Positions 49,394 to 59,171 of a DNA stretch of 64,000 nucleotides are shown piece by piece; position 1 is the stretch's first letter, and every line of letters begins with the position of its first letter. A model generated the notes under the pieces. It had not been told where the DNA came from. It did no database searches and saw nothing but the letters and a program-made list of their open reading frames with translations. Origin of the DNA: Pogostemon cablin (Eukaryota > Streptophyta > Magnoliopsida > Lamiales > Lamiaceae); contig CM042987.1 in the NCBI GenBank assembly GCA_023678885.1, positions 27,118,927-27,182,926 on the forward strand, written 5' to 3'. Made by a program: the position numbers and the translations under genes.

Positions 49394-49628
49394 TAAGTAG
49401 TAAACTTGATATAGTTCCACATGTAATTAATAGCACTCAAGAGTTTGGGTGAGATCGTGCTATAGTTCCACGTGCTCCATCAACCCCAATTTTCTTAAAC
49501 CTCTTTTTTTAGCCCAGATAATAAGCCCTCTATTTCTTGGAGGCCCAACCTTATCAAGCCCTCTAGTTTTATGGTAAAAAAGTTGGGTGTGAAATTTTCT
49601 TATAGATTACGTCCGTTTTCATTTAAAA

Positions 49629-49668
49629 AAAATATATATATATAGATATATATATATATATTATATAA
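49629..49668. repeat. AT-rich microsatellite
   Basis: Interrupted TA runs. Confidence 0.85.
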
Positions 49669-50790
49669 TATTTTAATAAAAACTCTTTCCAATGTTATTT
49701 TATTCAATTTGAGCATCCCATATTTTGTTTAAGATAAATTCTTGTGGGAGATCATTTCATCAGAAAATTTTTATAAAGATTTTCATGAGACAGATAAAAA
49801 ATAATTATATTTTTATTAAAAAAATAATACTCAGATTAATAGAAAATTATAGTGAATTATTCTTTGAACAATTCAAATAATTTACTTAAAAAATAATATT
49901 ATTTAATAAAAATAATAGTAATAAAAAAATAAAAAACTAAGCGAATCGCCCTTTGTTCACATATCCAATGCGACCCCAAGCCAATTGCGAATTAGGTCAA
50001 CGTAAAAACAGAGCCTTGGTAGGCATTTGGGCGCCTGGGGTGCGGGGCGTCTGTGGTGGGCGAACCACCTTTTGTACAATGGTAGGCATTTGGGAATTAG
50101 GGCAACATCTATATAAATACTCCTTCAATTTTCATATTCTCACAAATCTCAGGTCAAAAACCCTCAGAAACTCTTCTGCTGCTGCTTTCGTATGTCTGCG
50201 TACACGAAACTTTTAGATTTAGATTTCTTGGTTTTTAAATTTAGATTTCCTTGGGTTTTCAATTAATTTGATGATTATTTCGTTTGTAAAATTTCAATCG
50301 ATTCATGAAATGATGAAAATCTCAAACAAGTGCAGACGCAGCACTCACCAGCAATGGCGGTGCGATGAGCGCCACTTTCCACACGAGATTTCTGATTCTA
50401 TCTCTTTTTTTTAATTAAAATAGTATAATCTTTTTTTTCTCTTTTTTATCTTCTTCTATTTTCGATTCTTGTTTATACTGATTAGTGGATAAAAAATCTG
50501 AAACTAGAGATTATTAGCTTAGATTATTAAGTGAGTCTCTTGTACGCAGACCCTTTTAAACTATGTAGGGTTTAAATTGAATAGGGATGGGAAGGTTGTG
50601 TTTATACGGGATACGGTACATGGGGTACATGGGATTCCTATGGAGGGGCGGTTTTTCTTGACAAAAGCTCATGTGTGCCCGGGGATACGGAAAGATGCTC
50701 CGTGTCCCCATGTGAACACAACCCTCCAATCCTATTTAAACCTATGTATTGCTAGGAGTTTAAATTGTAAAGGGGCATGAAAATTGTAAA

Positions 50791-50816
50791 GGCGCACGGA
50801 ATGTGCTCCGTGCGCC
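50791..50816. other. Perfect GC-rich hairpin
   Basis: GGCGCACGGA, loop ATGTGC, then TCCGTGCGCC. A related but imperfect hairpin (GGATACGGA..TCCGTGTCC) lies about 100 bp upstream at about 50682-50708. Confidence 0.75.
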
Positions 50817-51350
50817 CGGGTGCACAGGAGCTTCACTCGTTTTTCTTAAGCTATTCATTTTAATTGACTAAAATTCACGATGAATTGCAAAGTATTGTGC
50901 TGTTAATTTAATACCAGATTATTCTTTCTCTGTTTTTTTTTTTCAAGCTTCAGTAGAAAATGTACCATTTTGGTTTTCTTATGCAATTACTTTTTTAATT
51001 AATTTGTGAATATGTTCACAATTAATTACTAGCTATCAATTCTTATGAAATCTAAAGAATACTACAGATATAAAGCTATCATGTAGAGAAGAATTGCTAA
51101 GAAAAATTGACGGTAATGTCTTCTAGATTTTGAGATGATTTGTAAAATTTTCATATGATTGTGCATTTTTTTTTACTCGCAGGATTTAAATTATTTTGGA
51201 GGTGCTGCTACACCAGAACACCAATGAAGAGTGTAAAATAAGATATGACATTTATGAGAATGTTTTAAGTGTGGATTTAAGAGATTAAATTAAATATATC
51301 TTTGTATACTACTATAGTACTAGTATTTAATTTCAAGATCTGAAATCGAA

Positions 51351-51530
51351 TGTGAAATTTGATTCAAATGTGAGGACTGAGATGAGATCTGATGTTCAAT
51401 TAATCTTCTCCTATTTCCAGAGCAAATTGTTGTAATATACTGTGAAATTTGATTCAAATGTGAGGACTGAGAAGAGATCTGATGTTCAATTAATCTTCTC
51501 CTATTTCCAGAGCAAATTGTTGTAATATAC
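51351..51530. repeat. Tandem duplication, 90 bp x 2
   Basis: Units 51351-51440 and 51441-51530 differ at one base (GAGATGAGATC against GAGAAGAGATC), so the duplication is recent. Confidence 0.92.
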
Positions 51531-51533
51531 TAA

Positions 51534-51636
51534 TACTCCCTCTGTCTCATAAACTTCACATTTTTCATTTTCGTTCGTAACACAATAAAAATCACTACCC
51601 GTGCACTGATGACTGTTCACCGGGACGGGAGAAGTA
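51534..51636. mobile_element. Short Stowaway-like MITE, 103 bp
   Basis: TACTCCCTCTGTCTC at the left and ACCGGGACGGGAGAAGTA at the right. It lacks most of the usual interior. Confidence 0.65.
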
Positions 51637-53798
51637 TATAACATCAATCCTCACTCTTAAAAATATATTTTAATTATAAATTTATCACTCACACCTAATA
51701 TAATATTTATACCCTAAAAATATTATAATACTCTTTCAAAAGTTAATAAAATTGCTCAAAAAATATTTTTTTTTAAATTCCATAACTAAGTAACGATGAA
51801 GTTTATTATGGAAATGAGAGAGTAGTTAATAATTTATTTTTTTTAATGATAATATTTTTAATAAAAATTAATAATTAAAATGATTTTATTCACATATGTG
51901 AGGTAATGGGATTAAAATTACTCGGTTATTTTCATGGTTCAATGGATGTTATTGTCCTCACTTATAAGTTAGTCTTAACATAATTAAAAACAAAAAAAAA
52001 AAATATCGACATGTCTTGTGATATTGACATCTGTTAGCAAGAGGCTGTCCGAATATCGACACGTCTTGTGATATTGCCTCATCACCATTTATCTTCTCTG
52101 GGGATCAGCGTTCGTGCTACAGTTGTATTCGATTTTCCCAATATCTTGCTCTCACAGTTTATAGTTTTGAATCTCATTAGGATCTTCAATTCTAATTAAT
52201 AATCTTTCCAAGCAATTTCCTCAATCCACCTATATATATATATCATAATCAAGGATTCTTCAATCCAACGACAACAAAAAATCAAAACATGATTTAGATC
52301 TCGAAACTCTAAGTCGCATTAAAATAGAGAGGAGAGAGAAGGTGAATTAAGCAAAGTGAGCACGTAGGACCGGATGGATCTGAGCTATTGGGGTCCTTCT
52401 ACCATCAGATTCTGAATTTTCGACTCCATTTTCTCAACAGCTATGGATTTCATCAATTTTTTTGTTGGTTGGGTATAATCAAAATCCCACGTCGGCAATT
52501 GAGGATAGCGATGGGTTTATAAGTGAGGGCAAGACTCTCCTTAGCATGAGGCTTCTGTTGGGTTTATCAGTCCAGCGGAGCAGAGCCACTCAATCCAATA
52601 GCATGATATTGTCCGTTTTGGGCCGCCCACTGACCCGCACTGTTTTCACACCCAAAAGGCTGCTGTGAAAAATCGGTTCGGTTTCGATTTCTAGAATATA
52701 AAAAATCGGTGTTTCGATTCGACTTCGATTGTAGGGTTTGAAAAACCAAAAAACCGATAACTGAACCGATTTTGAGTGTACAAAAATAAAACCCTAATTT
52801 CATTTCTTTCATTTCACATTTGACATTTTAAATCTGGACTCACTCTTGAGAGACCACCACCAAACCCAACCAGCACCATCCGTCCATTCCCAGCCTCGCG
52901 CCTTTAGCCGGTGTAGGCTCGCCGACCACTTCTCCAGTACCTAATTACCTTCCAAGAACAGAGGCAAGTATTACATGGTGGGACTCTGTAACTTGCTCAG
53001 CTTCACTGTGCTACCAATTGAGATTGTTTCCCATGTGCTTTTCATATCAATTGCATTATTACTTGGTTGTTGTCGAATTCAATTTGTCCTCTTTGTAGGG
53101 GACTCTTTTCAACCCTGGATTTTCAATAGAGAATCAATTTTCGATTATGATGATTTTAGGGTGGAAGATGGATGCCCCAATTGTGGAGATAATGTATTCT
53201 TTGAAGATGGAAATTGAGGAAGTCACGGCTCAAAAGTGTTTCCTGTGAGGCTTGGAAAATTCCAGAAATTGAATGTTCTCTTTGTACATTTGCTATTTTT
53301 TTTTATTTTTTTACAGTTAATTCGGTGAAGTTGGTTCTAAAACCGATACCGAATCAAATTTTCGGTTCGATTTCGTTCGGGTTCTCTAATAATTCGGTTT
53401 CGGTCCGGTTTTCTATTTTTTGAAAATTTAGATGTTCGATTTTCACAATTCGGTTCGATTCGATTCGGTTTTACACCGATGCACACCCCTAGTTGTGGAA
53501 GGTGGAGGGTATCAATGAGAGACTTACCCATTTGTTCAGAAAAGAACAGAGGATGAGGAACCATCCCCAATGGGATAAATTTGGTGATTTGGTGACATCT
53601 ACCCCAACGGTTATCTTCAAATTTGATGACAAAAAGAATATACTTAGAATATTCATAAATTTATTATTTTATTAATTTTAAATAATTATTATATTTGTTA
53701 TAATTAATTATTAATATTTTGATTTAATAATTAATATTTAAAATATGTTATGTTTTATTTATAATTAATAATAAAATTATACATAATTAATAGTATTA
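51637..53798. other. Repeat-derived intergenic DNA
   Basis: A promoter-like cassette TCCCACGTCGG..TTTATAAGT (52484-52523) resembles plant LTR/TRIM or snRNA upstream elements. AACCGA/TTCGGTT-rich stretches (52670-52770 and 53330-53480) resemble hAT-like subterminal repeats, the latter ending GATGCACACCCCTAG. The 80-codon frame at 52975-53217 (with GCPNCGDNVFFED) is unidentified. Confidence 0.5.
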
Positions 53799-53807
53799 AA
53801 TAATTTT

Positions 53808-54624
53808 GGGAAATAGATTTTTTCGTCCGTTAACTTTCACTCATTTTGAAATTAGTCCATTAACTTTTTCAATTTTGAAATTAGTCCGTTAATTTTATAA
53901 CAATTTTGAAATTAGTCCATTAACTTCATAAAATTCAATATTTTGGTCATTTGACCTGCTATGGCAGGGTATTTGAATATTTTCACTCCAATTAATTTAT
54001 ATCATATTTTTATTTAACCAATTTTATCTCACTTTTCATTTTTCATATACCAAACAAATAATATTAATCTCAATACTAAAGTGGAGCAAATTTAACTAAA
54101 TATTGATACTTCCTCCATCCGCTCGAAAGAGGGTCTTTTTCCATTTTGGTCGTCCGTTTCAAAGAGTGTCACTTTATTTTTTACACAGATGAGATCCACA
54201 CACACCCACTAATACAATTAAAATATGGGGTCCACACTCCCACTAATACAACTACCCACTACATATTAAATAACAATACTTCGTAATCAACGTGCACAAA
54301 AGCAAAATGCCCTCTATCGGACGGACGGAGGGAGTATAATATAAATTCTTAGTGGGGGCTATTTTTTTGTAAAATAGTATATATATATTTATATATATAT
54401 TTATATTTTTTATTTTTATCTTTTAGAATAACCTGCTAATGACCTGTTGAAACGGATGATTTTGTTGAACTTGGTAAACATGATGGACCATTTTCAAAAT
54501 TTTCAAATATAATGGACGATTTTCAAAATTTTGCAAATATAATGTACGATTTTCAAAAAGTGAAAAACTTATGGACTAAATTCAAAATTGGACAAAGTTA
54601 ACGGACGAAAAAATCTATTTTCCC
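53808..54624. mobile_element. MULE-like TIR element with 9-bp duplication, containing a Stowaway
   Basis: The 9-bp duplication AATAATTTT lies at 53799-53807 and 54625-54633. Terminal inverted repeats of about 30 bp start GGGAAATAGATTTTTTCGTC on the left; the right end read inward differs by one extra A. Subterminal motifs ATTAGTCCATTAACTT repeat on the left and have complements on the right. There is no coding capacity. The Stowaway at 54107-54336 inserted into it. Confidence 0.85.
54107..54336. mobile_element. Stowaway MITE nested in the 53808 element
   Basis: TACTTCCTCCATCCGCTCG to the complementary GGACGGACGGAGGGAGTA, 230 bp, with TA at both borders. Confidence 0.88.
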
Positions 54625-55059
54625 AATAATTTTTAATATAAATAAAAAATATGACATAAATATTAATATTAATTTGAATTTAAATAGCTTCAAGTACAAC
54701 ACGTCATTAATTAATAATCAAACATAAAATCACTTAATAAAAACATACATTCTAAACTTTTTAAATACTATTAATTCTCAGATGAGGAATACAGTTCCCA
54801 AATATGCTCAATTAGTTCATCTCGTAGTTCAAAATGAACATCTCGATTTTTTATTTTTTTTTAAACAAGCAAGACATTCTTCGAATCGAGTATCGTTACT
54901 ATCTGCCATTTAAAATATATTTTATATATAATGTATAATAAAATATATATTAAAGTATGATATATATATAATATATAATTTTATTTAAAAAAAAATAATT
55001 ATATTAAATGCTTATTTATTTCGTGTATTTAAAATAATGGGATTAAAATTATTAATATA

Positions 55060-55134
55060 TACTTCCTACATCCGCTTTAAGGGTTCCATTTCCCTCTAAT
55101 AGGTTGGAACCCTTGAAAGCGGACGGATGGAGTA
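55060..55134. mobile_element. Very short Stowaway-like foldback, 75 bp
   Basis: TACTTCCTACATCCGCTTT pairs with AAAGCGGACGGATGGAGTA; GGGTTCCA and TGGAACCC extend the stem, so nearly the whole element is a hairpin. Confidence 0.75.
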
Positions 55135-55333
55135 TTATTTATTAAATGGACTAATAGATAATATGTAAATATCAAATATATTATATATTTTATTTTAATT
55201 AAATTTTGAAAATTAATGAAAAAGAAAATTTTAATTTGAGGATGGTTTGATGCTAGTATCAAAAATGAGGAAGGGAGTGATAGTATCAAATTTGGGGATG
55301 AATTGATACTAGCCATTGTGGATGAAATGGTAT

Positions 55334-55357
55334 CAAATCCTCAAATTTGAGGATTTG
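55334..55357. other. 24-bp perfect palindrome at a TE-like edge
   Basis: CAAATCCTCAAA followed by its exact complement. The flanks GACACTAGCCATTGGAGATGG and GATACTAGCCATTG look like ends of a small TIR element of about 130 bp. Confidence 0.6.
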
Positions 55358-55384
55358 ACACTAGCCATTGGAGATGGCCTAAGG

Positions 55385-55555
55385 GTGCTAGAGAGGCAAC
55401 TTATGAAGTTGGAGAAAATTCACATTGACAAGAGTCCTGCGGATATGATGATTAAAGTGGTTACCCGTGAGAAGTATTAATTGTTTGTCGATTTGATCGG
55501 CATGAGATCGAAATAGGTGTGATGTATGCAGCTGACTATATTGGGAGGGGGAGAT
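55385..55555 (+). pseudogene. Copia polyprotein 3' end (RNase H tail) and purine tract
   Basis: The frame from 55385 reads like the end of a copia RNase H domain (KIHIDKSPADMMIKVVTREK, then a stop where Gln is expected, then LFVDLIGMR). The purine tract TTGGGAGGGGGAGAT (55541-55555) follows directly. Upstream coding is missing. Confidence 0.8.
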
Positions 55556-56304
55556 TGTTGGGTTTGCCCAATATAGTGCGCTAGAAAAAGAACCGTAAAA
55601 GAAGTCCAAAGTTAATTATTAAATCAAGCCCATGATTTAATAATTAATTAATGTTCATGGAAACCCTAATTTTGGGTTATTTAATGAGTTGAAGAAGCAG
55701 GAGATTGAGTGTGTGTTAGAGGCGTGAAGATTAACCCCATTGGGGGTTAATTGATTTGGAGAAGCCATCAACTACGAGAATGGCGTGAGCCGTATGGGTG
55801 CCCTACAGCAGCCAAGATGGTTTGTTAAGGAGATCCCTTTAGCAAGGGGGAGCAGCACCATGGAATTTCTCCTTAATGGAGAAGACATCACCAGCGAGAG
55901 TGGTGCGAATTCGTCTGGAAGCGCTAACAGTGTGATCAGCGAAATCAGATAGGTATTCTTCTATTTGTAATAGAGAGTTAATATTCCTCTACTTGTGATA
56001 GAGATGGTATTTCTCTATTTGTGATAGAGAGATTGAAGTATGTACTTTTGTGCATTAGTGGATTGTTTTCTGGACGTGATGTCCCGTAGTTTTTATCCTC
56101 AGGTTGAAGGGATTTTCCACGTTAAATTGCTGGTGTTGATTATGTTGTTTTTCTGCATATTTATTTGGTTTATTGCCTATTGCGATATTTGAGTGGAAGG
56201 ATTACTGCATTGATATTATTTAGAATTTATTGTGTTTCTACTGTGCCGAATATATTATTGCATATTGTCTATCCTAGGTTTGGATAGGATCCCCTTCCAC
56301 AACA
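55556..56304 (+). repeat. LTR of a copia element (TGTTGGG..CCACAACA), about 749 bp
   Basis: It starts right after the purine tract and ends CCTTCCACAACA. It contains three short tandem units CTATTTGTxATAGAGA (55968-56035) and a duplicated module GGAGAAGxCATCA (55758 and 55879). It is followed by GTTAGCATCAGATAC, resembling a decayed initiator-Met primer site. Confidence 0.75.
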
Positions 56305-57539
56305 TTTTTGTTAGCATCAGATACAAGTGTGGATTGTAATTTGTATATTTATTTATAATTATTCACCAAACAAAAGACGTTGAACAAAGTACTGCAAGCT
56401 CTCAACCAAGAAGGACTGGTGCTAAACGGGAAAGTCAACAAGTCAAAAGCCGATCTGCTTGTTGTTCGGTAGTTCAAATTGCAAATTCATATTACGGTGA
56501 TTATTTTTTTGTTGAATTTTATATGTTAAGGCTAATTTCCAATATGGGAACTTTTGTGGCAATTAATCTATTTTTATTAATTCAAGTAATCAATTTTCGA
56601 GAGTCCCATGAGCCCTATTTTATATGAACTCTTTCCATATAAAGACAATTACACATTTTAAATATTCTAAATCCAAAAAGCTACAAATCACTAGAGTTCA
56701 CATCACGTGACTCGATTCATACAAGTATTTTTCATTTATTTTATTTTATTGTTTATCATTTTTATTAGTGATTTTCGTTATCATTCTCATTTTAGTATTT
56801 TATTATCATTCTCGTTCTGGAATTTGAATCAAGCATACAAAGAGCATGTATTTTATTATCATTCTCGTTCTAGAATTTGAATCAAGCATACAAAGAGCAT
56901 GAAAGGATAAAGCAACCATAAGTGTGCAGTTTTTGCAAGTCATTAGTAGCTAACATATTAAAGGAGTGTTAGATTCACATCGAGTTAATATGTTTGTTAA
57001 TGAAACTTGGACATAGAATTAACAAAATATGAGTATTATTGGTGTGCACAGTGCGGTTTTATGATTTTTCTATATAATTTAAATTGCATTGTTATGTACG
57101 GTTCATTTTGTAATTAAATTTAAACTGTAGTTTTTTAAGTAACATTGATTGTGCGGTTTTAAAAGATTTTGACCGGTTTTGAGCAGTTTGTCGATTTTAC
57201 TAATAGTTGCCTACATAAATGTATAATCAATAATTTGTAGTCTTGTAAAAATATTTGTAATCTTGATCTAATACATAGATGAAGAATTAGACTAGCTGGT
57301 TAGCTGATTAGTTGGAATTCTATCGAACTACATCGATGAGAGAGAAATAAGAAAGATAAAAAGTATTGAATTAAAAAGAAAATAAGTTGCACACAATAAC
57401 TTCTATGGAACCGTTCCAAACTTCAATTGGTGGAACTGGCCCACCCCCCACTTCCTTTGTCAATTATGGGGGCCCTTCACCCCGGGTAATTAAGGTTTTT
57501 TTTTCTTTTATTTCTGTCTTTTATTTCTTTTTTTTAATT
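56305..57539. other. Intergenic DNA after the copia LTR
   Basis: Holds the 53-bp duplication. A plus-strand open stretch at about 56375-56472 (KTLNKVLQALNQEGLVLNGK, then stop) looks protein-like but is unassigned. Confidence 0.5.
56795..56901. repeat. Tandem duplication, 53 bp x 2
   Basis: GTATTTTATTATCATTCTCG begins at 56795 and again at 56848; one mismatch. Confidence 0.9.
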
Positions 57540-57840
57540 TAATTTTAGGAGTATAATTATAATTGCATCCTTGTGGTTTAGAGTATATATTATTCTAGTA
57601 ATTTAGGGTATATATTTTATCCTAGGGTTTATTATTTATCCATAGAGTTTAGGGTTAATTTTAAGGGTATAATTGTAATTTCACCCTTGTGGTTTAGGGT
57701 GAGTTTAGGGTATAATCATAATTTTATCCTTGTGGTTTAGGATATATTTTACTCTTAGGGTTTAGGGTATAATTGTAATTTCACCCTTAAGGTTTAAGGT
57801 ATATTTTACTCTTAGGTTTAGGGTATAATGGTTATTTAAG
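57540..57840. repeat. Degenerate array of TTTAGGG-bearing units
   Basis: Repeated blocks of TTTAGGGTATAATxxTAATTTxACCCTTGTGG with period about 50-65 bp. The plant telomere unit TTTAGGG occurs many times, always within the longer unit rather than head to tail. Confidence 0.75.
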
Positions 57841-58053
57841 TATAATAAATTTAAAACAAAAACAAAAATTAATGATGGAAGAAAAATTAAATAGGGAGGT
57901 GGGGACCACATGTTCCACCCAAGTTGCACTCTAAGTTGCAACACATATGTATGGTAAGAGTGAAGAATAACAATATTAACAAAATTTATTTTTTATGGTA
58001 GAAGTGAGTGAATAACTAATGAGTAATGACTACACTACTTGAACACTAACATG

Positions 58054-58258
58054 TACTCCCTCCGTCCGATTCTAAGGTGTCTGTTTGGTTTTTGCACATG
58101 GATTAAGGAGTATTATTATATGTAAAGTGGGTAGTTGTATTAGAGGAAAGTGGTGGGCCATAATGTATACTTTTTTACTAAAATAAGGGAAATAAATATC
58201 TTTGAACCAGACGTCATAAATAGTAAAATTGATATCTTAGAAAATGATGGAGAGAGTA
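58054..58258. mobile_element. Stowaway-type MITE, 205 bp
   Basis: TACTCCCTCCGTCCGATTC at the left, TGATGGAGAGAGTA at the right; same subfamily as 585-790. Confidence 0.85.
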
Positions 58259-59171
58259 TAAATATAAATATAATAATAAAAACTAGCGGTGCAGTAGCAC
58301 CATAAAGTGTGGTTTCTCTTAAATTACAAATGGTAATTTATCTAAATAATTGTATATATCAGTGCAGTATAATCGGTACATGCGTGTTTTACTATTTTCA
58401 AATTTTTTTGCCTAGCCCTAATGAGTATACTCCTTATTTTATATGAACGTGCTTAGAAAGTAGCTTATAGAGATAATTAGTGTGCAAACTTCTTTAGTAA
58501 TTCTTTTAGTAATATTAACTCAATTTAACCAAAACACACCTAAAATTATATTATTGCTATATTGTCTGTTCGATAGACCATGATAAGAGGGCATACAACC
58601 CCACAAATAAAAATCAAAATTAAGATGTAAAATTGTGCAATATTTATACATATGAATTGAAATTCGAGCACAATCTTTGAATAATAAAGCGTACTGAATA
58701 AATCAGAATTGTATTTCACAGTATTTCTAGTACCAACATCAATGAAGTACATGTAATTTTAATATTACAACATGAAAAAGAAATTCAAGAATCCATTACC
58801 CAAAGGCCAAAATCATGTCCAACCCAAGAGTGAACCTTCAAGCCTTTAGTAAGCTTAAAAAAAACATGTACGAAGGCTGCTTATTCAGAAAGGGAATATA
58901 AATTAAGACAACTAAAATATAGTATGTTCTCTTCTTTGTAACACAGAACAACTTTTCAAAGAATAAACAAAAAACTTTGCACGAAGAATACAGAACGACG
59001 ACACGACCGTACCTTTTCTTTTATCTACAAACGAATCACCTTCTCGTTCGTTGCTTGAGCGATCCGGTGATGGAAATGCATCCAGGGATCTTTGCTCCGA
59101 GATTGATCTGTCTCACTTCCCAGCCACCTTTACTAACCGAAAACAACCTAAAAAAACTTTATCCTCTGTAT
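58259..59171. other. Spacer and probable 3' UTR of the cellulose synthase
   Basis: Sequence next to 59171 is the expected CesA 3' UTR on the minus strand; no other gene seen. Confidence 0.55.

Larger units (their letters stand above)
49397..51350. other. Intergenic DNA with structured segments
   Basis: Includes AT microsatellite, a possible structured RNA-like segment (50310-50396) and two hairpins (50682-50816). Short open frames at 49953 and 50577 have no family features. Confidence 0.5.

Noticed and set aside
52484..52560. Spliceosomal snRNA promoter (TCCCACGTCGG plus TTTATAAGT)
   Set aside because: No recognisable U1, U2, U4, U5 or U6 sequence follows. The same pair of motifs is common in plant LTR/TRIM sequences.
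52975..53217. Zinc-ribbon-like gene fragment (GCPNCGDNVFFED), faintly like Spt4
   Set aside because: Only one CxxC pair, no second zinc half, and surrounded by transposon-like AACCGA repeats; too weak to name.
53300..53490. hAT element end (GATGCACACCCCTAG with TTCGGTT repeats)
   Set aside because: The opposite terminus and a target duplication could not be found, so no element was delimited.
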